This document shows positions 36,701 through 51,700 of a stretch of 64,000 nucleotides of DNA, piece by piece; the stretch's first letter is position 1; the number at the start of each line of letters is the position of its first letter. The stretch lies in contig NC_084663.1 in NCBI RefSeq assembly GCF_028389875.1, positions 116,321,301 through 116,385,300 of the forward strand, given 5' to 3'. This stretch comes from Rhea pennata. Lineage: Eukaryota > Chordata > Aves > Rheiformes > Rheidae. Made by a program: the position numbers and the translations under genes. The notes under the pieces are model-generated. The model saw nothing but the letters and a program-made list of their open reading frames with translations. It had not been told where the DNA came from and searched no databases.

Positions 36701-39700
36701 TTTGTTTCGTTTTTTAAAACAATTGCATAGCTACTGGAACACAGCCATTGTTCATACATAAAATATCCTTAACATAACAAATCTTAACAACATTTTTCCA
36801 AGGTTATATCTAAAAGAGAAACAAGCAAAAGCAACTAAAACACTAGCTGAGTGTCTACAATTTTATAACCAGACAACAGAACAGACTAGAAAAACAAACT
36901 CAGTAGCACAGTATTTACACCGTACCTACCTCCTCAAAGGCCTTTTATCATTCCATTCTCATCAGAGAAAGCATGAGTTTATGAAAATGAGATAATCTTC
37001 TGAATTAACCCCACGGGCATTCTTTTTTTAAAATGGAAACCTACACTAAAGCAACTGTCTTATTTTTCTTCCACAAAGTGCACAAATGTATTGAGTTCAC
37101 AGGTTAGAACACACAGATATGCTGTCAGAATACAGAGAAGACACCTGTTGATTACTACAAATGTATCAAAAAATTTTGGCTTAATGTAGACTGAAAAGCC
37201 TTTTTGTAACCAAGACATACGAAAGTAGCTTGTACTACACCATTTATACTTACATTTATTGATTCAATTGGGCCAAACTCTTCCAAAAGACTTCCAACAT
37301 CCTGTTGAGTAGTCCTTTTGTCAAGTTGTCCTACCCAAAGCGTAGTACTGCAGACTACAATCAAAAAGAGTTAACACAGGCTTTAAAATCACTTATAAAT
37401 ATAGATTTCATAAGGCAAAAATGTTAAAATACTCATGTTAAGAGTCACTTATGACATTCAAATGAAAAAGCCTGCTAGTATTAAAATATTTCTTAATCTT
37501 TAAAAAGACTTCTTTCAAATATTCCATTTAATCTGCCTGGAGCTGAGTTAAGAGAGTTAACCACAGCAACTACATCACAATCATTGTTAGAACACACTCA
37601 CTAGTAAGCTCTCTAGTTAATGAATATTAAAGTGACTTGCAAGTTCAGACTATGAGCTCTGCAAATCATAAAAAGGAAAAAAGAGCTTTGCTGCTAACAC
37701 TGCTCCGCAAAATATCCAACACATATGGTGGATATTCTGCAATAAGGTAACTCATTACTAGGAAATCCAAGCTACAGGCCAGCATCACAAGTTACAGACG
37801 GTACTTACTAGCAAGACGATAGTTAGACTGTTTATGGTGACACACCCATTACTAGTGAGATTTCCTCCAGAATGTGGTGACAAATCAACTACAATGAGTA
37901 ATAGAACTTATATCCTCTTTAGTGACCTATTCAATGCCATTTCCTTCTATGGTTAAGAGAAAAATTACTGAAAGGAGATTTTTCTGTCATGAAAGAGTAA
38001 GCAACATGCTTATATCTCACTTCATTTTTCAAGCTAATAAAATATTAGATGAGATCAAAATATCCTATTCTCTGAAGACTTAAGGCAACTTTCAACACTC
38101 ATCTCTGCTTTCCCCACTATGTGACACACAGCTGCTAGACTTAAGGAGTCTGATGGGATGGAATCTGGGAGAGACACTGGCAAAAAGTGTATGTTAAATC
38201 ACTGCTGGTAAGCTTTTAAACTAACAGCCACCAAATTTTGCCATTCTTTTAAATTAATGGTATTGTCATCTCCAAGGTTTTTAAGCTTTTGTCCCTTTAC
38301 ATCAAGAAGAATATCCTCATTTTACTTGATAATTACAGGGAAGATTTCACATCCCCAGGAAATATTCAGAAGACAACAACCACATTTTGTCTGTAAACAC
38401 AGGCAAAGCCAAGATTATTTCAGAATTCAGAACATTAGCCTTTGACATTTCTAAGTCAAAGCTCCTCTACAGATTTAAGAGGCACAGAACGTTGAATCAT
38501 TATAGAAATTACGATCACGTGCTCAACTGCTTGTTGTTCTACTTTACCTTACATGTCTCAAAGGAAAGAAAAGAAAAACATGTTTCAGATTTTTTTCTTC
38601 CTCATTTTAGAGCCAAAATATTTCCAACTTAAGAGATATTCCAAAAAGGCCAGATTGTTTAACATAAGGGTAAGGAAGAACAGGGATGTAGTGAATCAAT
38701 TCTTACCAGTTTTAATATAGTTGCAAAAATAAATAACAGCACAGTTTATTCTTGCTTTGTTCTGATGAGTCCCAAGGACCATATCAAATAGCACCAAACT
38801 CAAGAAAAAGGGACAAAGAAAGAAAGAGGGATCTGGACCAGAGAAAGTGTTCCAAATAGCACTAAGCTGTCCACCACCTTCACCTGATACATAGGTTCTT
38901 TCCTTGAGGTCACCAAAGACAAAGTCAAATTTCTTTGAAGAGCAAGGAAGCCAAAATCTGAACTTATATCTTATATGTTACTAAACTGACAATACTTATC
39001 TAAACTCAGCCTCTGCTCTCTAGCACTGTAAGAACAGGAAACAGAGCAGAGAAAGACAAAACGGTTTGAAGTTATAAAACCTAATTCCTTCCCCCTCCCG
39101 ACATACTGAACTGTCTCTTGCACATGTTTTGGCAAGATGCTAGTTGGTAAGGATTAAAGAGTAACACATCAGTGAATTATTTCATCAGATTAAGAGTTGT
39201 CTGGGATAGCCTGAGCAGACATATATACAGACAAGATAAAAAATTTTTTTTGGTCTAATAGATATAAGCAACGTTTTCCTTCACATTTATAATTCTTCTC
39301 TACGTTTGTCTTATTAGCGTTAGCTCCTACATAGGCATTCGTTTGAAAGCACAGTAATTTATTTACATTTTCTCACATATTGGGGTTGCGCACGATATTG
39401 AGCACAATAGTGGCAACAAATACTAGGCACAAAAAACCCCAAATCCATAAGGAAAGCGCTGAGCATCAGAAAAATAGTACTAATAGAACTTGCTAAGTAT
39501 CATCAACAATAAACAGAAAGAATGAACTTACCACTAACAGTTTCTGACTTTATCTGAGGAAGGCCTTTTGACCTGCGTTCCCTCTCTCTTTCACGTTCAC
39601 GCCTTTCTTGTGACCGAGACTTAGGAGAGTGTCGGCGTCTATCCCTCGATCGAGAGCGAGATCGACGATGACGTGATCTTCGAGATCTGGAGCCAGATCT

Positions 39701-42700
39701 TGAACGCCTCCTCTTAGGTGACCTAGTTTAAACATTTACATTCAATCTCTCTGACCCAGACACCAACAGGGAGAGAGAGATAGCTACTTCACATATTTAA
39801 CTAATCAGGCATGAGTTCAGTTATAAAAAAATATATATATAACAAAAATAAATAAATAAATCCAGGTCCATTCACATGCATTTAGAACTACAGAAAACTA
39901 TTACAGCAGCACTCCAGCTAAAGAGTTAATTAGTTTTAAATTTCTAATCTTCTCTGTATCAGTTTTGTAGTGAAGTGAGTATCAAAACTATGTTATGCTA
40001 TTATAGAAAGAAAATGGCATCTGCTTAAAGGAGAAAAATGTTAATTGCTTTTACAAAAGAACTGCTAAAAAAGTTAAAAATAAATTCTGCCAGTGAAATT
40101 ATATTTAACACTGGGATCAAAATCTAAGCAACTCAAGGTCTGAAAGAGAGAGTAAACTTCCAAAGAAGTCATATAAAGTTTGGCAAAGGGGAGGACTGGT
40201 AATTAAGTAGATGGTTTTGCTTTAGTACCGGAGCCAGATCTGTTAGGTCATGGAAACTGCCTCTCTGACAGGCAAAGGACCATAGCACATTGGATCACAC
40301 ATCTCTTCATAAGAAAAGTGTCTTTCAATTGCAAACAAAATTAAATTATCATATTTTGCCTCCCTAAAATTTAGTCAGCATTGACAGATATGAAAGTTAT
40401 TCTCTGCTACTAAAAAAGAACTGTATGGATCTCCAGTTTTCCTCAGAAGGCAGCTGCTGGCTTTCGGAGGTACACAAATCCTTAAGTCACTAATTTGCTT
40501 CCCATTAACAGCGCGTTAAAGTAACATTCAATAGTTAGCTGAATTTATCCTCATGACTCCCCTGAGAGGCAAGAGATTGAAAGGGTTTCTCCCCTGAAAA
40601 AGGGAAACTTGAGTAAAGTCCTTAGCAGTTCGACTCCTCCAAGAAATTCACTAGGGTTGTCCATACTGGGAATAAAACAAGGACAATAATTTCTTACAAA
40701 TAAACCTTGAGTTAAATCAAAAAGGGACATCACTGCTAAATACATCTTTTGGCATTCATTAATAGAACCCAAGCTGTACAGCAGATTTGGGTACCTAAGA
40801 AAAGCAACCACAAAAGCAAGCACACAGAACAGGGCATCCGTGTAGCCAACAGGGAATAGAGGTAACAGGATTGTGTCCTAGGGCATTGGAAATGAACTTC
40901 AGCAGCAGTTCAAGGAGTTAAGCTCACCTCTCAGCTTTTCACTGTTCTCTCACAGTTAACAGTTACGCCCTCCCTTCCCCATGGTAGAACTGGCAGCACA
41001 ATATCAGACTATCTGAGCTGCAGATAGTCTAGCTCTCCTCAGTACTCATAAAAAACACTTTCAAATTCTGGACATGAAGTTTCTTACGTTAAAATCCAAT
41101 ACTTGACATAATACATATCCCCGTTAAAAGAACTTCCACTAATTTACCTTGATGCAGATCTAGATCTTGACTTTCTGTTGTCAGAAGCATGTCTTTTTCC
41201 TTCTTGAATAGGGGGCTGTTCCACTTCCATATCCTAAAATATTCAGTTCGATTGTTGTTAGTCTGAGCATTTTATTTCATTTTGTGCCTTAATTGAATTA
41301 CCCAGCACTAAAATTATACTGAATATTCATGTATGTGAAATTGAAATGTAATGCAATACTTCTCAGAAACTTCACCACTACTTTATAGTTACTAACAGGA
41401 AGACAGTTCAGTATTACCTGAATTTACTGTGAAAACATATTAAAAATAGCTTATACAAAAATCACATCTTCAGTTCATAAATTAATATAAATATACAGAA
41501 AACCCTAACCAACACCGTAAGATAGTTCTGCTGGAAGGAATCCAAAACATACTGCATTTTGCCTTTTTCTAGAACTAGTGAGATCACAGGTCTTCACATA
41601 AAGACAGCTTAGTACCATTTTTCTCATTTTAAAATTTCCTTTTCTTGGAATAAAAGAGGTAAATACATTCACTTGCTGAGAGCATATCATAATTTTCAAT
41701 ATCCCTACAAGTTCCTTAAAAACTCTTTTAAAAGCTTTTTTCAGATACAGAATATTAGCACCTACTTTAGGAACTCCTATAATTTTATTTATTTATTTAT
41801 TAATAAAGGCTCAAATAGTCTTGTTCTTTGATTTCCTCTTAACAAGCCAGTTACTGAACGGACAATGCCCTCCAAAACTTCAGGAACAGGAGCAAGGTGT
41901 TTACATACACTCCCTCCTCCTTTTTTTTTTTTTTTTTAAAAAAATAAAACTTTTACAGACTTCTGAGCCCTCTTCCACTATTTCAGAGACCCAGTGAGCC
42001 CTTCAAAACTAGCTTTTTCAAATAGTTTCTCTCCAGAATGAGATTATGTTGTTAGAACTCTGGTGAACAAAAGATGCCTCTGAAGCATGATGGAGACAGT
42101 AAAAGGACAATGAGGGGAACTGAGAAGTGGACAACCAAGATGCAATCCAAAGTCTTTCACAGAAAAAGGCATACAACATACACATGCTGCTTCAAATATC
42201 ATACTTGTCATGTAGCACTATGGCTATCCAAATTTCTCTTGGATAAGCTACCATCATAGCCATCTCCAGACATCGTTATCATGGTATTTCTTCTCCTGAA
42301 GAAACTACGTATATTTGAGAAAGTTAAATATTAGAACACAAGTACTTATTTATTGGAAAGGGTCCTCACCTGCTGATGTGTTTTCTGCATATGTGTTTCA
42401 CTCTGTACCGGGAAAGGAGACTGAAAAGTTTGCTGCACAGTTGGTGTTGGTGGAATCACAGGCTGAGCCATGGGTGGAAACTGCGGGGTAGGCAGGAGAC
42501 CGAAACTTGGCATTTGCCCATTAGGAGGAAGTGGAACCTGTAGGGAGAAAAAAAAAAAAAAAAAAAAAAAAAACTTCCAGTTAGGATAAAATTATATTAG
42601 ATTTTCCAGTTTGCTCAGAGTAAAATTGTCCCTCTGCTCCAAAGTCACAATATAAAGCCAGAAGCCTGAAAAAGACGAAACAGGTTAAGCACCTTATATG

Positions 42701-45700
42701 TAAACCTAGAAATAAAAAACATTCTTCAAAGATGTATTAGAACAGAGAATGAAAACAACTTTCTTTAGAAAGTCAGCAAGCCAAGCCATATTCACTCTTC
42801 ACTTAGCAGAAGCTTCCTTGCTTCTCCACCAAAGAAAAGATCAAAACACAAAAGACTAAGATAACAATTTTAAAATCAAAGCATCTTTAACAAATAATAA
42901 TAATAATAAAAAGTTACCTGGTGGCGCATTGGATCCTGTTGTATTCCCATCATTCGTTGCTGAAAAGGATCCATATTTTGGAGTTGTGGAAATACTTGCT
43001 GTTGCATACCTTCTCCTGGAAATCCACTAAAACCAGTAATATTTTGGTGAGAAAAGTTAATACAAACACAGGGTTTTTTGCCCTTTTTAAAAAATATTCC
43101 TATGTACATTTACACATTCTTGCTTCAAATTTAGAAAGAAAATGATCTTAAGATCCTACTTCTCTTCTAAAAAGCACAAACAAGCCCAGGAAGAAGGGCT
43201 TCCTTATCTCTTCTCCATTGTAAGAGGAGTCCATTAACATTTAAAAAAAATGACATATAAACACTGCATGTTTAAACCTCTTTTTCCCCTGCACTTACAC
43301 AATTCTGATAAACTCCTCAGTCTATAGAAGCGTTTCATGAAGGGTATCAACCTTAGGCTAACTATCTTTCTTACCAATTCCTCTATCAGAAGCAACAGAA
43401 ATGAAACCTTTTCCTCAAGGAAAAATACATTTGCCATACTTTTGCTGGAAAAACCCCCAACCCTTTGGTCTCCAAGCTTTGGAGCAGAACCTTGAAATCT
43501 GGGAGGCATTTAGGGCAGAGAGAGGAGAAGGGATATGTGCATCTCACTGGGATTAAAGTAATGCCATTCACTTCCTGATTCAACACACAGAATGGACAGT
43601 GCTCAGGGAATTAATGAGGTTTGTGCAGTTAACAGGACCTGTTTACAGGATGCTGTTCATATAACAAACTAAACAAGATTTCAGGAAGATAAAGGAATTT
43701 CATGGTGACGTGAATGGAACTGTGCAGTGTTTTGAGGTACAGGTGCCCTACAATTCTTAAATGATTCTGGACAGTCCAATTTTTCATAGCGAGCATCTTT
43801 CATTTTGTATGCACAGAACAAGACTACATGAATCCAATTTTCAAAAGCATCTTACGCAACTACAAAGTAATAAGGACAACGGCTTTAGAGTGCTGTAAAC
43901 AGTATAAACATGCTGAAAAGCCCAGTCCAGTGATGTTGATTGGGAATATACAAACAGTGGATATGTTTGACCTACCTCATCTTTCTGAACTCCAGAGTTC
44001 CCATCTGTATAATAGGAAAAATGCTACAAATTTACCTAAAAGGCATGTCAATTAACTAATATTTGTGGAACATTAAAGCGCTTAAGGTGATGAACACAGT
44101 AAGAAAGGTAATGACAAAGTTATTGATTCTGTTTTTCAGAGCAGGGTTTGGATGGCATATACAGAAAATAAGACATGGGGCCACATATTGAAGCAGGGAA
44201 AAAAGAAATATTGACTAACCCAGGTATTGAGCACCATCCAGCCTGTGCACTGAATGAGAGAGAGGTCCTGTGGAAAAAACTAGTATGTGATCATGTAACT
44301 AAAGACTTTATCATAACGCATATCAAAAGGGGAAGAGGGGTCTGAGTTAGTTTGCATAGGTATTTAACGTTTGAGATCTTAAAGCTGCAAAGCCAATTTT
44401 AAGTTTTAGAAGTTAATACACAGAAGTACTACAACATTCAGAACAGCATCTTCGCTGCCACCAGCAAAGCAATCCAGCTGATTAATAACAATGTCCTGAC
44501 ACAATCAGTTGTGTGATAAAAACACAAAATTCATCTTGAAATCAAAACTAAGTTTCTTCTATCAAACACATTCCTCAATCAACGATGCAACATGCCAAAC
44601 TTACACTGGAACACTCAAGTAAGAAAACCCAACAGCTGCTAACAATGTTTTAGCTTTGGACTCTAACAATCAAGCACTCGGGTAATGCGGATTTTTAACC
44701 AAAGTTTTGTTCTAAAATCTCTGGATTACAAAGAGAATCAATTTTATTATGATCACAAAACTTACAAAGCTGGCTGAGAAATTGAAGGAGAAGGAGTTGA
44801 ATCTTCTTTCTTTGAATCTTCCACTGCTTCCGGTTCATCATCATAGTCAAATCGATCTAGTAACTTCTGAAAAAAATTACATTGAGTCAGCTATTTTTTT
44901 CAATATTTTATATAGTTGGCGACAAAAATATCCTTATTACAAAAATATCCTTATTAGCAATGCCTTATTATCCATGCAGCAGCACCAGAATTAAAGAAAA
45001 GATTAGAAGTGGAGAAAATATTGAAGTTAACCAAACTTTTATTCAGCTTTGGAAAGCACAAGAAGTCTCTAACTGTTGAAAAAGAACAGGAAAGTAACCT
45101 CCAAACAGAAGACATGGAACAAATTTGCACTGCTTTTTTTCCCCCAACAAACAGCAGACATTGAGGTCACTCATCAATTAATCTTGAGTTTTAAGTTGTT
45201 GAACACAAAAAAACAAATTAAAACTTACCTTGTCAAATGATGTTTTTTGCTCTGGTGGTGCAAAAACAGCTTTTTGTTCTGGTGGTTGTGCTGCTGTAGT
45301 CTTCAACTGAGCAGTAATAGCTTGAACCTGAGCCATCACAGTGTTATCTATGACTGGTGACTGGGGTTTTGGAGGCTGCTGAAAAGTCTGAAGAATCTGC
45401 TGAAGCTAAAGGATACATATCAAAACAAAAAAAAATTTTTTTTTGGAAGCAGAAAAACTCATGAATGCTATTTCTCTTGTAAGTATTGTTCAGAATTTAA
45501 AAGGCTTATTAGGCAACTGTTTAATCTTAGAAATAGAGTTAAAAATATAACTGGGGTAACAGTAATTCCCCCATCCAATAGCTGAATCAGTACAGTAAAA
45601 TTGATTTGACACTGTTGCAACAGAATCTTTTGGTGAAAAGGTATGGATATTTGAAAGGAGAGCGACAAATGCACTTAACTGGCTTAACCTTCCTAATTTT

Positions 45701-48700
45701 AGACCATGAGAAAGAATTCTTCCCACAAACCAGAAAAGGTTTTCCATTAAAATTATAATTAAACAACATCAATGCATGGTAGAAGATTAGTTGTTGATGA
45801 AATTCAGGACCTATAAACTGAATTCATAGCAAGATAAACAAAATCAAAAAATTTTGAAGGGAAAAAATGTCAGACTTAAGGGAAATAAAAAGTTTTGGAA
45901 ACTTCAGCATACTCTATCAGTATTAAAAGGGGCATAGCATCTAAATTTTATATCAGACTGAGGCACAGAACAAACACCAACAACCACATGACTGAACTAT
46001 CAGGGTGGAGAATTTTCAGCAAGACGAAAAGTCACTTTTTAATACCTCATTGGCAAACTTCAGCAGATCCCATGATTACAGTACTCAAGCATTCCAACAC
46101 TGCAAACATTTTGTGTATCAAAAAATAAACTTGAAATTTCATAACTGCATCAAGCTAGAGTGAATGTTTTACAAATATGTAACTGAATTTTCCTCAAATC
46201 CTGTAATTACTGGATATAAGGATCACAGAATATTCAAATGCTGACTTTAACCCTTACAGGTTTCCCACTCAAGACTTTACAGAGGTTTATAATATTCCTG
46301 ATTTGAAGCAATACATTTCCATCTTTTTTCCTCTCATTCAGTATTTCACATACTAATTTAGACAGAAGAGAATCAAATAAAATCATGTTACCTGTTGTCC
46401 TTGTGTTGTTTGAAACAACTGAGCTACAGCTGCAAAGGCATCAGAACTGGGCAACTGTGGCACAGTAGGTACTGAGTTAACAGTGACTTGAGGAGGCTCT
46501 GAAGGAACCTTTGCTGGAGGGGGTGGTGAACCTGAGAATTTGATGGGATTGAGAAAGCACTATGTTACTTCAGAAGATACTCATCTTACTCTTCAGTGCA
46601 TACATCTACCTTCTCAAAAGAATTATCTACAATAACGTATTTAGCCCTAAAAGCAAGCCAGCTATCCTATCTGAACCATCCCAAGAACACATTCTATCCT
46701 TTTTTCTCCTTTAATTGCTCTATTTGCTACCCAGATCTATGTATTACAGCCTATTTTTCTTGTGTCTTATTGTATATCTGAAAACTAGTTCAGCATATTT
46801 TCGATCAAAATTTAGTGTCTGTAATTCTCCTACAATTGTACAGTTAAGAGAAAAACTATTACTCAAAACACTATTAAATCAATGAGTATCAATACCTTGT
46901 ATTAGTTCTATTGGCAAAGTTTAAAAATTTGGACTCACTCTTTTGGATGAGTATGTCAAATAAACCACCTAATGGTTTATTTTAAAAGAAACTCTGGAGT
47001 TTTTATAATCATATTCCTTAAATTCATTTGAAATATACAGAAGACATAGAATGTATTTTCTAGCAGTAACTGAACTTTTGCTGAGAAGTCTCGTAATGAA
47101 GGTTTTAAAAATTATTTCAATGAATACACAAGCAACTTGTCTTTGGTAAAGTTTGTCCATGTGTCATTTTTGTGTAAACATAAGTCAAGCCTGCTTTTGA
47201 TAGATAAATATCCCTACAGTAAAAATCAGCTTTTACTAATTCTTCCAAGAAAATATTATTTGCACCGAGCATTACTAAAACTGAGATGAAATTTTATTAC
47301 GACATGCTATTATCTCTGACTTCATGAGCAGCTTTCCCATTCTTTTAGATTTAGATTTCAACACTTTGTACCAGTGAAATGTTTATTAAAAAAAAGTAAA
47401 TTAGCAGTAATGCCATCAATTCTTAAATGCTGTGAGCAAGTAACTGTTCTTTGGCAAATACATTTAATAATTTTAATGAAATATTATTAAAGATTCAAGG
47501 GAAGAAGGTTTTAAAAAATTTGTATCGCAGTAATTCAGCTTTAATATTACTGTGATTCAAAACTAGACAGCACAGAAATATTAATTTGAAAAAGTAAACA
47601 AATATGCTTGCCTCACAATATCAGATTCTTTAAAGCCATTAATCTGCTTGCAGTTCAAATAACTGCAGTGTTGACAAACAGCAAGCAGAGACAAACATGT
47701 TGAATAATATTTTCCCAGAAGTCAAATACTACAGAAAAACCCTGCAGAAAGATACTTGTGATTGTTCTGAAATATAATTTAACTCCCAAATTACTTCCTG
47801 AATATATTCAGGAGGATATTTGCTTGCTCAACAGAGAAGCTATTTATATTTCTCTCTCTTTTTTTTTTTTTTTTTTTTTTTGGCTAAACAGACTTTGCAG
47901 CATTACAAATTACTATTTCAAATAATGCATTAATGTATTTCTTGTTATTCATTAAGATGTTTATTTCCAAGCCAAACTATCTCCTCTGGTTTATGTACAC
48001 AATCTCATTGAAATCAGTAAATTCTGTACATGTAAATCTATGCAGAAGACAAAAAATCTGTTAGCTACTAGTGATGAGATGGAAAAGTAGTGCCACTCAC
48101 CTGTCGTATCAAACTGAAATGGTATTATAGCCACCTGTTAGTGGCTCATTTAAGCTCATACACTAAGACATTTATTCCCTGCCCCATCATGTTTAAAAAT
48201 TATACCATTAGATATGCTTTCCTAAACACTGCCGGAAAATATTTCACTTATGCTACTGTCCATCATTATTTCATGGTCTGTCACCACAGCTCACTCACAT
48301 CATTACATTTTTGGCCAGTCCTGCTTTAACAGACTTCAGTGCAGTAAGTATGGAAGGTACCAAAGCTAAATCTAAAATACAAATTCAAAAAGGTGGCCCT
48401 CCAAAGAGGGAAGGAAGTGTGCTATAAATATTCTGCTCCACAGTTCAATTACCTCGCTACCAGCTATTTATATGGCATCATGTAAGCCAGTGAAAATTCT
48501 ATGAGCAGACAGTCATTACTTTACTTTTCAGATCTGTATTTTCAACCAGTGGTCCATATAAAAGTCTATCATCAGGCACAAATTTACTGTTCAGGGATTT
48601 GAAAAGCCAATATAAAATATTTTGGGGGTTGCAAACTGAAAGAGATTGACAGTGACTGCCTTCAGACTAAGTCCCTCACTACAAGATGATTATCTTACAT

Positions 48701-51700
48701 GTAAGATAATGTTTTACTGTTCCAGATTCTAACCAAAAAAAGAAAAAAAAGAAAATGAGAATGAGAATAATAGAATTGAGAAGGAACAGAAAACATTTCA
48801 AACAAATACACAAAAATCAAATTTTTCCTTTAAATGGGGAACAAAGTTATTTTCAAAGAAAATATGTACATATGCATACATACAATATAAATGATCATTC
48901 ACATCCTAATAATTTCCAGATGCACATAGGAAGCAGAGTATCAGCATTTACTTAGAATGAGTTCAGTTGCTCCACACAGTTGTGACAACAAACCTGAGCT
49001 TATTAATGTTACTGCTGCAGCTGTGAGTTGGTGCCTTACAAAATTCTTCATGTTTGCTAACAAGCTTCTAATATCATTCTACCTTTTAAAAAGAACACAA
49101 AAAAGTTGTAATGTCATTCATACCTTCGTTATTAGTAGCATTTTCTGCCATTGGAGCAGCAGTACTAGTTCCTGCCGCCATATCCAGGAGAGGTTGAATG
49201 ATCTCAATTTTAAACACTCCATTTTTCTGCCAAAGGTTCAGGACACGAACTATTTTACTCTGTTGAAATGAAAGGAAGCATCAGCACTAAATACAGCTTT
49301 TCTAATTCACAACTCCCAGTTTACCCTCTGTACTTAAGAAGAAAGAGCTGAACAGTACTGGAGTTTAACAGAATCAAGTATGCTTTTTAAACAACCACCA
49401 ATATCATCACACAGGTCAGCAAGACACAGTATCTGTGAAAGACACAAACTGCCGATTTATTTTGCTATCTCCTTAAGTTAAAAGCTCCTTGTGCCATTTT
49501 TCTTAAGCTGTTCCAGCCAACCAGAAAACCCAGGTTTGACATACAATACAGGAAGTCAATCATCCCCACCACTTCTTCACAGAGGGTCATAAAGGAGTGA
49601 AACAAACAGCAAGTGCAGCAGGAAAAACAAAGAAAAGGAACACAAGATGGAAAACTCACATGAATAGCAGGGCAATTATAACAGAAAATACCCTAGTATT
49701 TTAAGTTGGGGAAAAAAAATGTTTGCTTGGATTTTTTTTTCTACTAATCCAATCAATTCTGTGCTGGCACCAGAAAACCCATCTCCCTCATCATTTGAAA
49801 GATCAGGAAAGTTGTGGAAAATATTCTGATTATTATAGTAAGATAAAATTAGAACCTCTGACTGTCAGCTCCTCAAAAGACTAGAAAGTAAAATGAAGGC
49901 CAAAAAATGAGTAAATTTAGTATTATTTTTAGTTACATGTTAACTTCACAGAAAGATTGTTAAAAATGATATACATCATTCTCTTTTGCTATCAGCTTTA
50001 GTTATTTTATAACTGTAGATCTGTTTATTGTTTATGTACTGGCAATTCAATAAAGTAAGCACACTACAAATAGTGTTACTTTCCTAGTAGAAAGGATCTT
50101 AAAAATTATTTTTGCAGTGAGATATCTGGTAGTTCCACAAAGGAGATGGATAGTCTAATCCATTCAGGTCAACAAAATGGCATCCATAAATAGAGAAACA
50201 AGAAGGGCCAGCTCTATTTCACAAGAGTACTACCATGAAATTTTGGAGTATCAGACTTAAGGTCTAAAGGTCTGCAGGTTCCATATAAGAAACTGCAGAG
50301 CAGCAAAGGCTTTCAAAAGCTGTTAAATCAGCTAGGAGGAACAGATTTTACTCTTAAAGGATTACAGCTATGAAAACAGGTGAGTAGGTATTTTTCTGAA
50401 AGCCACTCAGCAACTCCTAAAACATACTTTCCTTGGAGTCTTTTGAAAATGTTCCAACTTAGAGAGGGCATAAAAAACATCCTCTACTGGTAGCAACTGG
50501 AACCATCATCAATCCAGAACACTTTGAGGTTCTGTTCTTTCAGTAAATAGGACAAAAGAAAGAAAACTGAGGCCTTCAGTCTTGACGATAGAGAGTGCAA
50601 ATGAAATTGTTAAGTATAGGATTTATAAAGGCTAGAAAAATTAAGATCTCAATTCTGTTAGAGTAAGTCTGGAAGCAGAATCTTTACTATCCACAACACT
50701 GGCACTTCTACTCATTCTTCATTTTGTGGGAAAGAGACACTACCTTCCATAATAAGTTTTCCTCAAGAAGAAAAAAGTTTAAGCATATTCACACACATTC
50801 AAACGTCTGCATGCAGACGACGATTAAGTTACGCAAAGTAATTTTATAGCTAAAACTGCCACTTAAGTAATACCGTCAATAATCTTTCTCAGCATATTTT
50901 ATCATCTTACATAGTAACATACACTGCAATTGACAGAGAATTACCAAATCAGTTTTCACAAGTGGAAATAACAAAGTAATGCTGTCATTAATTCACAACA
51001 CTACTTGGTAAGTTATAGCTATACCTTGTCTTCAGATGGACAAAGATATAAATACTGGAATGTAGCGGTAATATTTTTAGAGAATCTTGGCCCAAAAACA
51101 TCCTTGTCCGTTCCAAACTGGTGACGAGACTGACGAACAATAGAGTCAATGACATACAATCCAGGGACTTTATATTCTGGTTTGCACTGAAAACATAAAA
51201 TAATTCTCCATTACACAGTGATACTAATAAGGTTAACACGCATTTGCCTTATCTCTCTACAAGAAATTATGCTCTCTATATTTATAGTATACTTGATGTA
51301 GAATAAAACAATTTTATTTCTAGAACTATAAAGACTCCAGAGAAGACTATGTCCAGCATAATACCAAACAGCATGATGTATTCCCCATCAATCCACAGAT
51401 CTAATATCTAATGGCACCACTAAAAAAAACTGTATTTCAAAACACAAATTTTATCATCTTTTATATGAAAACAAATATTTGAATACATTCAAAAGGGTGC
51501 AATAGCTGTTAACACACTGCTATTATTTAAGGACAACAAAAGGTGAACTGTAATACACTGTTCACATGCAAATTTCTACAAAAAGTTGTTAAACTTAATT
51601 TTATCCTAGTTAAAAAGAAATCAGTGCAGGGCTTCATTAATGAGTTAAAATGACAAATATTTAAGAAGAGGTTTAAGAACCTTAACTTTAGAAAAGATTT

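Larger units (their letters stand above)
33650..42369 (-). other. SCAF4: SCAF4 introns 10-15
   Basis: Introns 33650-35239, 35397-36063, 36178-37253, 37355-39531, 39723-41147 and 41234-42369. AT-rich with short microsatellites (TA and AAATAAAT runs at 39829-39861, ATTT run at 41786-41800, T16 at 41922-41937). A GC-richer patch at 34.85-35.1 kb has no recognisable content. No further exon or mobile element found. Confidence 0.55.

Noticed and set aside
44930..44960. Short tandem repeat of AAAAATATCCTTATTA as a possible array
   Set aside because: Only two units; no CRISPR-like spacing, and this is vertebrate intron DNA.
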